From positions 312,001 through 376,000 of the forward strand of contig JAQFVV010000288.1 of the NCBI GenBank assembly GCA_028023455.1: a DNA stretch of 64,000 bases, read 5' to 3'. The position numbers and the translations under genes were made by a program. Positions 35,305 through 46,989 of the stretch are shown here, piece after piece. Each line of letters starts with the position of its first letter. The stretch's first letter is position 1. The notes beneath the pieces were generated by a model. That model saw only the letters and a program-made list of their open reading frames with translations, was not told the origin of the DNA and searched no databases. This stretch comes from Epiperipatus broadwayi. Its lineage: Eukaryota; Onychophora; Udeonychophora; Euonychophora; Peripatidae.

Positions 35305-36399
35305 ATGGACCAACCGAAGAAAGTTGCAGATTATGACAGCGATGAGGAGGTAATGCTCAACCTTCCAAATACAGCAACATCGACTCATAGTGACCAAGAA
35401 AACAATATGAAAGATCTCATCACAGAAATGAGACAAGAAAACAAAATGATGATGAACATGTTAAAACAATTCATGAATATGACATCACAAAGACTGGACC
35501 GTTTGGAGGAAAACATGGTGCTCCACCAACATACTATTGTAACAAAAGTATTGCCAGACGAGGATACTCACTTTAAATGGCAACCCCAACAGAAGCAAGA
35601 TGATACACAACTTAAATCATTGATAGATAATGAATTAGGAAAGGATATGCATGCCTTGGACGTGTCAGTCAAGCATCAAATACAGGAGGGAGAAGAAAAT
35701 GGACAGATGAAGGTGGATAAAGAGGAAATGAACATTCATCAACAGATGAATCCAATCCAGGCGCAACAAGGCAACCAAATCCTTACGCCAATAATAATTA
35801 ATCCGGTAACATCTCCTGTGGCAAAATTCGTACATATACAATGTTTTAGAGGGGAACCAGGGGGAAACCCTAGACACCACCTAGACAGTCTCAAAATGTT
35901 TTTTCAATTTCAGAATATGACAGAACAAGAAAAAGTGGCGATCTCCAGTCATCATTTAAAAGAGTCTGCCAGAGACTGGTGGAACACTCTGTCTATACAA
36001 CCACAAACATTTATGGAATATGAGAATGCAATGTTGTCAATGTATTGGAGTGCAGAGCGGCAGGAAGGTCTGATGTATTCCATAATGCATGAAAGATACC
36101 CAGCTAACCATCAAGAGACTTATGCTCAGTTTTTTGTTAGGCAGGTAAATCGAATTAAAGCCCTAAGTGCATTCAATTATCCAGAAATGCAGATAGTAAG
36201 GATGATTAGGCACAACATGCCACCCTGGATAAGGAAAATATTAATAGGCACTCAAATGCAAGATATTCAAGGCACGATTCGGATACTAACTGACATTGAC
36301 TATGGAAACTTAGAAGAAAACCAAAATGATAGGGTCATGAACCCATCCAAAAGTACAAGGCAGTATATACCACCGGATCCTGGGAAATATAGACATTAA
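35305..36399 (+). CDS. gag: Ty3/gypsy-type Gag polyprotein, intact ORF
   Basis: A 364-codon ORF encodes a structural Gag protein, which would assemble the cytoplasmic particle that carries element RNA. Residues about 1-90 are acidic and then coiled-coil-like (MRQENKMMMNMLKQFMNMTS...RLDRLEENM). Residues about 90-170 are a Gln/Glu-rich linker. Residues about 175-330 are the capsid-like core: FRGEPGGNPRHHLDSLKMFF, then ARDWWNTLSIQPQTFMEYE (the conserved AxxWWxxL segment), MYWSAERQEG and PPWIRKIL. The - strand element at 55.8-56.1 kb has AKMWWDSMLHQPQTYQEYE, a clear homologue. No CCHC zinc knuckle and no protease follow, and the ORF stops 109 bp before the right LTR. The start is the first ATG of the frame. 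It may still be translatable. Only Gag is encoded, so mobility would need enzymes in trans. Confidence 0.88.
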   Translation: MDQPKKVADYDSDEEVMLNLPNTATSTHSDQENNMKDLITEMRQENKMMMNMLKQFMNMTSQRLDRLEENMVLHQHTIVTKVLPDEDTHFKWQPQQKQDDTQLKSLIDNELGKDMHALDVSVKHQIQEGEENGQMKVDKEEMNIHQQMNPIQAQQGNQILTPIIINPVTSPVAKFVHIQCFRGEPGGNPRHHLDSLKMFFQFQNMTEQEKVAISSHHLKESARDWWNTLSIQPQTFMEYENAMLSMYWSAERQEGLMYSIMHERYPANHQETYAQFFVRQVNRIKALSAFNYPEMQIVRMIRHNMPPWIRKILIGTQMQDIQGTIRILTDIDYGNLEENQNDRVMNPSKSTRQYIPPDPGKYRH

Positions 36400-36489
36400 A
36401 ATAGATACATAACTTGTTAGATTAAAACAACACGGACTCGTTTTAAGATATAGCAGATTGAATTATGGATAAACTGTTAGTTATTTAGT

Positions 36490-36506
36490 AAAAGAAAAAA
36501 AAAAAA
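36490..36506 (+). other. Candidate polypurine tract
   Basis: AAAAGAAAAAAAAAAAA lies one base before CTGTTAGTCAG. TGTTAG (36508) would be a typical LTR start. An alternative start is TGCTTCAC at 36673, directly where the left copy emerges from the gap, but that has no purine tract before it. Confidence 0.55.
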
Positions 36507-37259
36507 CTGTTAGTCAGTAACAAGTTAAATTTTTACACCAAATAAAGAGTAGGCTTGAACTCACCTGGCACAAATTCTTACCTCTGACCTGAAGCAACAG
36601 CATTTTTTTTAAACATTTTTTTTTGCTCACTAACTATTGGGAAATGAAGCAATGGATCTGAAATCCAATCCATGCTTCACACCTTCCTATAAGCTTGATT
36701 AATATTGTAAACCTAAATTAAGTTTATAGGCCAATATCAGCAGGGTTTTGCATTACAGCTAAAATTAATTACGTTTATTAAATTTGTATTTGCTTGTAAA
36801 TATTGTCTTTTAAATAAATTCCATTGTAACATTAAATTGCTGTTAAAAATATTACTTGTGAAAACCGTTTAGTCAAACATATATATACGTCAAGCATATA
36901 TATATGAGTTAATGCAAAATTCTGCTGAAATAAAACGCTTATTGTATTAAAAGAAATAAGAATGTATTTTACTGTTAAATCTTGTTCAAATATTTAGTAT
37001 GATTTGATTTTGAGATAAGCCCACCAACATTTTCTAAAAGAATGTATAGTTTTAATTAGTTAAGCCCATTCAAGTCAAATTAAAGATGGCCTTCTCTTTC
37101 TTTTTTTTTAATTAATAAAATCCCAAAGTTTAAAGAAAGAAATTTAGAGTGAAAAAGTAAAAGTTATTTTGGAGGGTGTTACTTTGAAACAAAGGAGCAT
37201 GGGGAGGCTTATCAAGATCTCAGATCATACAAACAATAGAAGGTAGCTGACAGAGAGGG

Positions 37260-37267
37260 TATAAATA
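37260..37267 (+). promoter_or_regulatory. TATA box in the right LTR
   Basis: TATAAATA, 31 bp upstream of the first minisatellite unit, in the same context as in the left LTR. Confidence 0.55.
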
Positions 37268-37290
37268 AAAGGGGAGAACAAAAGATCAGG

Positions 37291-37505
37291 CATTCAGATT
37301 TTCCTTTTTTGAAAAAAAGATCGTGCATTCAGATTTTCCTTTTTGAAAAAGGTCGGTCATTCAGATTTTCCCTTTTTTGAAAAAGGTCGGTCAATCAGAG
37401 TTTCCTTTTGGAAAAAGATCGTGCATTCAGATTTTCCTTTTTGGAAAAGAGCAGTCATTCAGATTTTTCCTTTTTTGAAAAAAAGATCGTGCATTCAGAG
37501 TATTC
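37291..37505 (+). repeat. 32-36-bp minisatellite in the right LTR
   Basis: Units start at 37291, 37326, 37358, 37392, 37424, 37456 and 37492. Unit number equals that of the left LTR, but individual units differ in the linker (GGTCGGT, GATCGTG, GAGCAGT) and in T/A run length. Confidence 0.95.
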
Positions 37506-38823
37506 TTGCGGGCTGTCAGATTGCTCCGTGGAGAACTTTAGAAATTTTGCTATTGCCTGTTGTGATTTCATTATATGAATTCGATGGAATCTACCATGCT
37601 TGTCTAGGCAAAGAATAACTTTGTCTACTACTGAGGGTTCCTCAATATCCAAAAAATGCCGTAGTATTTACTCAATCATCATCTGAATTCTGTGCCATGT
37701 CTGGAGGACTTGTTGTGAAACCATGCTACCGATTTCCACTTTCCTTGTCCGGTCGAACACATCTCATCAGACGGATCAAGCTATGCCCGTCGATGGAACC
37801 TGACCAAGGAATAAGGATGGTAATCATATCTCTCCTCATGAACTATTCATTATGCTATCCTTTTTGTCCATACTTTTTATAATTGCTTTCTTGAATATTT
37901 ATGAAATGTTTGCTTAATGATATTTATAATGTAACTATTTTTATTAGACCAGTTAGATATATGTATATGTGATCATCTATCTAGATATTTAACCCCTTTT
38001 TCTTCGCTATTCTTCATTACTCCCATGTGTAAATATTTAATTTTATTGCGGTTAAGTTTATTAGTTAATTGTTCATATAAAAATCCCTTTCCAGTTTTAT
38101 TCATACTTGTAAAATTTAGTACGAGTAAGTTTTTTTTCTTTTTTTGTTTGCCAATTGGATCTCCTCGATAACGCTTCTTGTGTCCGCCATTAGCTTCTTA
38201 CGTATGTCAGATTTAGTGATATACATCTTAAATGATTTTAAACTCTGTTTTAGTGCAAAGCAATTAGAAACTGCTTTGCGAAAGATTTTTATTATGGCAC
38301 TTTATCGAGCAGATTCGAGTGACAATGTTTCATAAAACTGGGAAGGAAAGATTTAGACCGCAAGCATATTAATCGGGTTTTTATTGTCTCATTAGTTATT
38401 CATAAATTTCAGGGAGTAGAGAAGGCCATTAAATTATTAATAATATTTCAAATGTCATTTATTAAAGATATTTATTTAACTAAAAAGCTTGAGTTTGCTA
38501 GTTATCTTTCCATGCTTTGTTTTACTTTTAAATGATCCAGGCACGCAGAACACATATTTCTAAGTATTTTTGCAATTTAACTATTTAAGCTCCGCAGGTG
38601 GTTCTGTCCATGTCTCCTGCTGATGCTAAGCTCGTGGCTCGGGAAGAAAATATCTATGCGTGTCTCAGATAGTGTTGTTCGGTTGATGATAGCTTTGAGA
38701 CTAGATGAATAGGGCAGAGGTCATAGTATTCTTGGTTTAATATCTCGCATATGGGTGGCTTCGAGGTACTTTTGCCTAGTATTCAAACTGGGTTAAATCA
38801 ACATACATCATCTGACCGTCACA

Positions 38824-40010
38824 ATACAATATTCTCAATTTGTTCATGCAGAAACACTCAGAACATTCTGTGACTGTACAGAAGTGAAGGTGATCAGAAT
38901 AAAGAGAATCTTCAGGATTCAATGTCAGTTGTGCCAATTATAAAACTATACAGAAGTGAAATTGAGAAAAAAGAAAGAGTTGTTTAAGCCCCAAATTTTG
39001 TTCCAAATAGGTAATGATAATTTGAGTTTGAACCAAGATATACAAACAAGTATGGTGAATCTTGATTTCCAATAAATATTTATAATAGGGGAATGTTGAA
39101 TAGTTAAAAAAAGTTGAATAAAAGTGTTTGAACTCAAGTATTGAAGCAGTCAGTCCTAATTAACGATTGAGCTTCATGGTCCTTCATACTTATCAAGTTA
39201 CTAACCCACGTTTAAACCTTATGTTCCTTCCTGCTCCTATATTCATGTATATCTATTTTATGAATATGTTTGAGATGTGCACCTAAGAAGTTATAAAGTT
39301 TAGCTTTTAACAAGTTTTTACTATTATTTATTATTAATTCTTCTTATTAAAATCAGAATATATTAGGTGCAGCTAAAATATATACATATAATGGGAAAAT
39401 TTCTAACACGACATTCATTTTACAAAAAAATATTTGTTTGTAAAATTAAAACTTTTTGTTTCAATTCTTTATTAAAAACATGCATGTGCAATAGACTTTG
39501 ATAGTTTAAAATGAAAATATATAAAATTTGATTTATTTTAACTTAGGAAATTTTCTTGATCATTGTGAATGGAGTACGTACTTTGGAAGTTTTGAATTGA
39601 TACCATGATCTTAAAAGACTAATCTTATTTGATTTTAAGTTGAAGCACTAAACTAACTTTTTAATACTATCTAGCTTATGTATGTTTTTTTTAATTTTCT
39701 TATCTCTTTTTCATTATCAATTATGTATTATTCTTTTATTTATACATTGAAATATGTGAGTTTTTCAAGAATCGTGTCTCTGAAGATTGCCTTTGATTTA
39801 TCTTAGAAAATAAAATAATCTTGAGACTGGCTTACGGTAGCCATTGTGAATAGTTATCTTTTTACAAGATCTGCCTGTTACAGTCCTTTTTACACCTTGG
39901 AGGTCAGATATTTAAGAGAATTATAGCTAAAATTACAGGTAAGTACCATATTTATTATTATAAGCTAATTTTGCTCAAAATAAAATAATTCTCCACCACA
40001 TATCTTATCA
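38824..40010. other. AT-rich spacer without a recognisable gene
   Basis: Right flank of the Gag-only element. The open frame 38946-39137 (-) has no motif. Nothing else is supported. Confidence 0.5.
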
Positions 40011-40036
40011 AACATCCGTTTTAACAAACGGGTCTA

Positions 40037-42297
40037 ATGGCTAACAGCAAAGAAGCCTCAAACATGCCAAACTCTGAAAGTTGCTTAAATCCTAATGAAT
40101 TTTTAAATGATGAATTTATCATGGTCGATAGAACAACAAGAAAATGCAGAGCTATTAGAAAACCTTCTTCCGTGAATAACACTAAAGAAAAACCACTTAT
40201 GAAGTCGATTCCTACCAAATCTTCAAAAAAAAAAAAAATACTCCCTGAAAGAGAAAATTTATAATGTAGAGTTAAAGACGCCCAGAAACAAAGTTAAACC
40301 CAGTTCCCAAGCCAATTTTAATTTAAACATAGTTAAAAATAACCAAATTCTAAAAACTATGGAAAAACCAAATCAATTACCCTTGCTACAAATAAGTTCT
40401 ACAGCAAAGCATAATCAAACACTAAACTTACGCTATGATCAGCTTCAACCGCCGAAATGTGGAAAAACTTTTCAGCCACCAAAAATTAATCGAACACCTA
40501 ATTCGAATTCAAACTTAAATGTAAACAATATAGATTTGAACTCAAGCTACAACTCATTGCATAAATCGGTTTTTTTTTAGATGTTCCAATAGAAAGTAAT
40601 AAGGAAAAAACTGATGAAACAGTGGGCCATTAAGCAAACAAAATTTTCAAAATAAAAAAAATAATTCTAACAGAGATTTCTTCGTATCAGAAAATGACAT
40701 TCCGATGCCCAAGAGTCATAAAAATTGGCTTTAGACCCATTTAAAATTGATAATTCAATAGATTATTCCTCCAAGAACATGACTAAATTTTCTAAGTCTG
40801 AATTACAAGCAACAGCAAGAAAATTATATCGTTAATTCAACTTCATTGTCTATGAAAGAAAAACCTGGTACACGCAACACATACAAGAATTTACTCTGAA
40901 TGTTCCCAACCCCAAAACTAAAGTTACAGATGGCATTAAAAACAACATCTTCAATTGATATGCCCAAAAATGTAAGCCTTCAGACCTCCATTCCAATAAC
41001 CTCTGACTATTCACCCAGCTTACAAATTAATAACACTGACCACATCTCACAAAAAAAAAAATCTATCATATTCTCAAATCTATACTAGAATGAATTTGGG
41101 ATCTGATTTTCCTTCTCTAAGCCTACACCCAAATCAAAACCACCAAACTATTTCAATAAAAATAAATTCACAGGACCTAAACCACTTACTACAGACAATT
41201 ACAATGGCTTCCCTTCACTAAATGTTGCTCCCAATCATAATACCTATCAATTGGCTTCCAAACCATTATCCTATGCTGAGAAAGCAGCTATGATTCTTAA
41301 CACAAACATTCAGTCTAAATCATTTATCACTCAGAATCTACATCACACTCTTAAACCAGACCCCTTCAATAAGGCCATACAAATTATTGATGAAGAAAAC
41401 ACACTTACTGAACAGGATACTCCAGAAATAACATCACTCGGAGCCACTCACAATTTTCATTGTGATCCAACTATCCATGCTTTTATCAATGAACAATTCA
41501 ATAGAACTATCCCTGCTCTCCTCCATAAAACCTTTCAAAATTACAAGAATGAAAATGCAGTCATTCTCTCAACTACTGATAATGATCTTCAATTTGTTTA
41601 ATTTTCCTGTCAAATTACTGTATGCCTTATTCAAAGATCACAATCTATGGGGATCAATATATATAAGATCTTATTCATCCTAATAAATGATATCTCATTG
41701 TGCAATTCCGTAATGTTGTTGCAAAAAAAGCCTTCAGAAACAACTTCAAATTACTCTCTAATCGTTATCTAGTCACCATAGATGCTAATCACCCTCTATA
41801 TTTAGATGGAACAGTGCAGAACTGCGGAGCTGAGTTTAATAGAACTGACCTACAAAAGATTTTGGGTCCCTATGGAAAAATCATCTCCTTTGACTACAAA
41901 CTCATACCTCATGCTCAATCCCATGTGCTCACTAATGTGGCAAATTTCACAATTGTTCTCAATAAGGGCATATATCTTTTGTCTATTCCAGGATTGATTG
42001 AGTATCAGGAATGTCCCCTTGTAATCATCCTCTGCAGTGTTCCTCCTCAATGTTTTCATTGCCAACAAAAAGGGCATATCATGAAGGAATGCCAGACTGT
42101 ATATGCATCTATGTGAAGATATATGGCACAAATATCATAAATGTGCATATAAGAACAGACTGCCATCACCCCAATCGTATTCTAACAGGCCCACTTCTAA
42201 TTACAAGTATAATAGAATTAACTTAATGGTACCAGTCATGGTTAAAAATGTGATGGAGTTTACGAACTTTCCATCATTCAAATCCCAGCAAAAATAA
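40037..42297 (+). pseudogene. LINE ORF1 with CCHC zinc knuckle (frameshifted)
   Basis: ATG at 40037 opens a Lys/Ser/Asn-rich protein (MANSKEASNMPNSESCL...). The frame breaks at a 12-nt A run near 40228, then resumes as open stretches at 40359-40580, 40900-41088, 41251-41601 and 41700-42297. The last part reads YLVTIDANHPLYLDG and LQKILGPYGKIISFDYKL, resembling an RNA-recognition fold, then CFHCQQKGHIMKEC (about 42050-42092), a C-x2-C-x4-H-x4-C zinc knuckle. ORF1 proteins bind LINE RNA and form the RNP. The several frame breaks show that it is dead. Confidence 0.72.
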
Positions 42298-42299
42298 AG

Positions 42300-42990
42300 A
42301 TTTTTACATGAAACGAGAGATTTTACAAAGTTCTGTAAGATGCTGCCCTCTCTTGAATTATTTTACAAGTAAAAAATCAATAAACCTGTCAGTTAAAGTT
42401 AAACAAAGAAAATAGAGGTGGACTTATCTTAGATCTGATTGGCTAATAAATTTTGACAACAAAGAAAATCTCTTGTCAATAACCAAATCGTTCCAATTTC
42501 TTTTGTTTTATTTTGAAAGTAATAAACGAATGTTTTAGATCATTCTAAAAGGTTTCTTTGAAATATTATATATTATTTTCATAAAATATGCTGAAAATCA
42601 AATTAGTTTTAAAAAAAGTTAAGATTTTAACAAAAATTAACAAAAAATATTTCCTTTTTCTGCAACTTAAAACTGTCAAACAAATCATATCGACACGTCA
42701 ATATTTTGATTCATTTTTCGATTTTGTTTTACGTTTACCGCTCGTAAATATTTCTACAATTATAAAGAGGAATTTATTTTTGAAATGACTTTCATTTACT
42801 TTCATAATTTATCAAATTATTAATATACTTTTATAAACAAAACTAAAGTGAATATATTACTGAATGTTGAATATATTTTGAAGATTGAATTTGTATTTTG
42901 ACACTTCACTTTGTGAAATTGGCCAATTAAAATGTTAGGCTTTTACCTCAGCTGTCCAATAAAGTAATCAGCAATAAAGAGGTTAATAAT
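42300..42990. other. AT-rich block splitting LINE ORF1, probable insertion
   Basis: Composition drops to very AT-rich compared with the LINE on either side. LINE-like coding resumes near 42990 (HQDLGPKSHFSYTAAIP). The open frame 42588-42788 has no motif. No terminal repeats found. Confidence 0.5.
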
Positions 42991-43632
42991 CACCAAGATC
43001 TTGGGCCTAAATCACATTTTTCCTACACAGCTGCAATTCCTGCCCCAGTGCTCAACAATTTACTGACATCTTATCTACTGGGCATATCAAAATAACTGTT
43101 GATGACCAATCCGCAGGTCTCTTCTCTGGCAGAGGAGGATGCCTTGTCTATGGCCTTTTCCACAGTCCCAGAGATCGACTCCTGTGGTTGCTTCCCCCTT
43201 CCCTGACATAAGAGAAAAAACTGTAATCTCAAATCTTGGTCTAATCCAGCTGAATCTCATTCCAGTTCTGACAGTCTTGCCTCCCTTGGGGAGGGACATG
43301 ATCTACCTGACAAATCAGCTGCTTCCCGCAGCCCTAGTAATAAAAAAATTAGATACACTTCTCCTGTGAAACCTGAAGCCTCTCAGAATCCTCAGCAAAT
43401 AGACCCAAATCTCGAACCCATGCCTTCTACTTCTTCCTCATACAGTTCTGAACACATTTCACTGCTGAATGATATTGACTCTTCCTCCTTGTTTGCCAAG
43501 GATATTCCTGAGCCTGTTCCTGAACTTGAAGCTGATTTTCCTCCAGTCATCAAACCTGATCCTTCTGGCTCCTCTTCTAAGCACATCATATTTTTGAATC
43601 GCAAGACTAAAAATACCATCTACTATGTTTAG
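42990..43632 (+). pseudogene. LINE ORF1 C-terminal part
   Basis: After frame changes the strand reads SNPAESHSSSDSLASLGEG, then SRSPSNKKIRYTSPVKPEAS, then the open frame 43366-43632, rich in Ser, Pro and Glu. The arrangement matches the ORF1 tail at 15.6 kb. It ends with a TAG a few bases into the endonuclease start at 43625, so ORF1 and ORF2 overlap or abut. Confidence 0.65.
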
Positions 43633-44140
43633 TGTCGTATCAGTTAATGTTAGAGGTTCGAACTCTCATGACAGAGCTTATGCCTTATCACACTGGTTTC
43701 ATCACCAAGCCCCTGATATTCTTTGCCTATCAGCGACTAAGCTCCACATTGGGTCTGACTTCTGCACTCTTGATATCATTCATCATGTAGGTTACTTCCA
43801 TTACTCCTACTCCTCCTCTGCATCAGGAGAAGTTGCAATAATCATCAATAAAAATTCCCTATTTCCTTCTTTAAAATTTTGCACATTGATTCCAACTGCT
43901 TAATAGACACCATTCAAATCAACAGTTTTTTTTTAATCTGATAAATTTATACTTATCCAAGGATTCAGACACAGTTCTCAGGACTACTCATACTATAAAT
44001 TCCATCCTCAGAATCAGTCTTCTTCCCACTTTAATCATTGGAGATTTTAATCTTATCTATGAACAATGTCAAAACAAATTCACACAATTTCTAAATCAAC
44101 AAATGGAAAGTAGAAGGAGATTCTTCCCACAAACCTATTA
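43625..44140 (+). pseudogene. LINE APE endonuclease, 3'-truncated
   Basis: The ORF begins MFSVVSVNVRGSNSHDRAYA and continues ILCLSATKLHIGSD (SATK replaces the QETK catalytic site) and SSSASGEVAIIINKN. After a frameshift at about 43905 it gives LPTLIIGDFNLIYEQCQNKF (about 44025-44080) with the catalytic GDFN. SDH and everything downstream are missing. It is paralogous to 15968-16690. Confidence 0.82.
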
Positions 44141-45379
44141 GTGTTTTGTGTGTGTGTTACAATTGTGTACACATTCGCCTGTTTACATTTTGTTGCATCT
44201 TTTAAATGGGTTGATGGTGACAGCCTGCCCCATTCTTTAGTTTGGGTATGGATAGCTTTATTAGAACTAGAACATGAAGGTCCAGACCATTTTGATAAAG
44301 CCTATCCAAGTTTCTGAACTTATATGTTCTTATATAAATAGCAGCAAACCATCCGGTCTTAGTGTAACTGAGCATTTGATGCTGAAGCTCCTGAATAATT
44401 ACTCATTCACACTGCAAACTTACTCTTTAGTATTTTATAAAGTGCCATAGCATATATATGTGATCTAAAAGTAACCAGTTCTTTTTCTCCTTATTAATTA
44501 ATTATTCAGCATTGGACCAAAACTTAAATCTTGGTTATCAGATTGAATCTGCATTACCTTGAGCTTATTTATTTATTCATCCCATTAATATTTATAACAG
44601 ACCCATTGAGAGCTGAATGTATTCATCATCACTGCTTGGCTATTAATTTATAACATTAGCAAACCATGAGCAATAGAATGGGTATATTACATGATTATAG
44701 ACACAATCTATTAACCACACATACAATTATTTTAATATGGTAATATGAGGCAGTTGTACTGATAATAGTCTCATTCACCTTGGAAATGCCTGCATGTATT
44801 GAATACACATATTTAGTGCTATATAATCCTTGCCATTTTGTTACTTTATTTTATGTTATTTTATTATTGTTTTAATAAACATGTTTAAATTATAAAATTT
44901 GTTTCATATTGTTCTTGCTCTAGATCTATGTTAATCCAATCCACATTATCGTATTCAATCCACATTATTAACTTTTATTTAATTAATACGTTCATCTGTA
45001 TATGATTTTCTCTACAATTATAAAGTAAAACTATTTTCATTTTTTAAAGAATTTTATATAAAATATTTAAATATAGTGTTTAACTTTATACAAATCAAAT
45101 GTACAAGAAAAACATGAATTTATATTTTTGAAAACAAATAATATATAAGACGATTAAGAAGATATTTTGATAAACAATTAATTATTTTGAGAAATTCATA
45201 AATGCAGTTCATTGATAATCAAACTATTACATTAATTAAGTGGTATATTATTAAACTTATATAAAATATCACTTAATATAATACTTAGAGAAGCAAAATA
45301 TTATCGGTATTTGAGTATTAGTCTGGTAAAGTAGAAGAGATAGGAGACTTTTCACACCCCCAGTAATCTTGCAATGATA
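44141..45379. other. Spacer without a recognisable gene
   Basis: Less AT-rich than most of the window at its start (44140-44900), so it may be part of another unrecognised repeat, but I see no motif. The join at 44140 is where the LINE ends. Confidence 0.45.
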
Positions 45380-46260
45380 TGAAAGTAAACCCTGCCATGT
45401 ATATTGAAAAACATGTGAAAAGGTTATTTACATTTTTCAAAACCTGCTTTGATTGTATAATTTTGCATTATTTATCTTTTTCAGGAATTTCTTTTTCAAA
45501 ATGTGCTTTGATTGTTGTTATTTTGCGTTATTTTGTGTTGTCAGTTGCAAAAACATGCCATCTTTTTTTTTTTTTAAAACCTACTTTGACTATTATTCTT
45601 TTGTCTTCCGTTCATTTTATTTAAATTTAATAATGAGTGTAAGTATTTTTTGTATTTTGATTTTGTTTTCATAATTTCGTAAGTAATGTATGTATGTTTT
45701 TTGGCTATTTGGAAATAGTGATGATGACCTGCCCCTTACCCAATTGATTGCCGTGTTATTATTAACAATTTTTTTTTTGTCTGCATGAAAAAAAAACTAT
45801 TAAAATCGATCTTCAATTTGTTTTATTGTTCTGTTTGGTGTACTCGATGAATATTTTTCTACAATTTTTTTTCTGCCTGCATTAAAAGCAATAATTAATA
45901 AAACTCTTATAATTTATATATATATTCTGAATTATTTGATTTGTTTGGTTGACATTTTTGTGTATATTTACAAAAAAAAGGTATAGGTTTATTAATATTT
46001 ATCTAAACTTTTTTTCCACCTACATGAAAAGCACTAATTTCTTTTTTGTTGACAGTTTTGTTAGGTTGATTAATATTTTTCTCCATTTTTTTTTCCAGGT
46101 TTTATAATTTAGATTTCTTTTTTGTTTTGAATTAGTGGTTTTGTTTGCTTTACTTTTTTATTTAATCCTAATACAAGTCTTATAATTTATATATTTTTTC
46201 ATTCTGAATTATTGGTTTGTTTGTTTTGTTTTTTTACAAAAAAAAAAAAAACTTTAGTAT
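45380..46260. repeat. T-rich degenerate tandem repeats
   Basis: Three diverged units resembling TTTTCAAAACCTGCTTTGATT occur at about 45437, 45495 and 45575. Further units with TTTTTTCTGCCTGCATTAAAA-like cores occur at about 45780, 45870 and 46010. Periods are irregular, 60-150 bp. No coding sense. Confidence 0.5.
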
Positions 46261-46989
46261 CTTTGTATTTTTTTAGTAATGATCTCCAATCCCATTTTTG
46301 GTAGTAATGTATTTTAATCAGATATTTTTTTAAAAGTGATTAATTCCTGTTACAGTTTAAGTAGTTGTTGTATTTGGTTAGGCTTGCAGGTTCATTTGCA
46401 AACTAACAGATAGAAAAGAACAACTATTCAGCAATTAATATGTACAATTTATTAGTCCAAAATTATACACACATCAGTTGAGCAAATGAATAAATATAGT
46501 TGATACCCTTGAATGCTGAGATAGTCAAGCGGAGTATGGAACTTACTTTCAGCTAATGATTAGCCTAATTTGTGAGTTCTGGTAAGACTTCCAGCTATGC
46601 AGTTATCTTGCCTCAAGTCAGCTCTAATTCGGATGTAGCAGTTTCCAGTCCATAGTTGGACTTGCCTCACTACATAGATGTCATGATAATGTATAGAGAA
46701 ATACCTTTGCTGATGGCAGAGAGTTTAATGGAGATCATGTTATGTCATTCTGGTTAACAGAAGTAAATGCTCTCTGCCTTGCCTCCAAAAGACTGACTAT
46801 TTAATGGCAGATCTCCTACATTAGTGGAAACATGCAGATTCAGTGCATGAACCCCAGTGAAGGTTTTAATCCCTTTGGATAGCAACTGGATGCTAGCCAT
46901 CAGGCAAGGAATCTGGAATAGTCCACTTCTAAAGGCAAGGTTAGATATGACATTTCTCCCCTGGCTAAAATTAGCTCTGTGGGACATAG
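46261..46989. other. Spacer without a recognisable gene
   Basis: Open frames 46754-46993 (-) and 46857-47168 (+) show no recognised domain. The last 100 bp may be the tail of the gypsy relic that follows. Confidence 0.4.

Larger units (their letters stand above)
30474..38823 (+). mobile_element. Long-LTR Gag-only retrotransposon (TR-GAG-like)
   Basis: Two direct repeats over 2 kb long (30474-32619 and 36674-38823, probably starting further left) flank a 2.7-kb leader and a single intact Gag ORF (35305-36399). No protease, RT, RNase H or integrase sequence lies between the LTRs. Gag-only LTR elements are known as TR-GAGs (described mainly from plants) and depend on enzymes supplied in trans. 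The Gag here is homologous to that of the - strand gypsy element at 50-58 kb, so it derives from the Ty3/gypsy group. The two LTRs are very similar with scattered changes, so the insertion is not ancient. Whether the left end holds anything else is hidden by the gap. Confidence 0.82.
36508..38823 (+). repeat. Right LTR of the Gag-only element
   Basis: It begins TGTTAGTCAG after the purine tract and ends ACCGTCACA. From 36674 onward it is colinear with the left LTR. Length is about 2.3 kb if the TGTTAG start is right. It repeats the TATA box and the minisatellite. Confidence 0.85.
40037..44140 (+). mobile_element. APE-type LINE, second copy (ORF1 and endonuclease), 3'-truncated
   Basis: ORF1 pieces (40037-43632) with a CCHC knuckle are followed by the endonuclease start at 43625. 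The endonuclease start is closely similar to that of the copy at 15968. Sequence stops resembling the element just after the GDFN region (about 44140), so the RT is absent. Loss of the 3' side is unusual for a LINE. An AT-rich block (about 42300-42990) splits ORF1. Confidence 0.82.

Noticed and set aside
35665-35880. 71-codon minus ORF
   Set aside because: It is a shadow of the Gag ORF on the other strand.
36673-36680. TGCTTCAC as the right LTR start
   Set aside because: It coincides with the gap edge on the left and has no purine tract before it; TGTTAG at 36508 after an A-rich tract fits better, though it is not proven.
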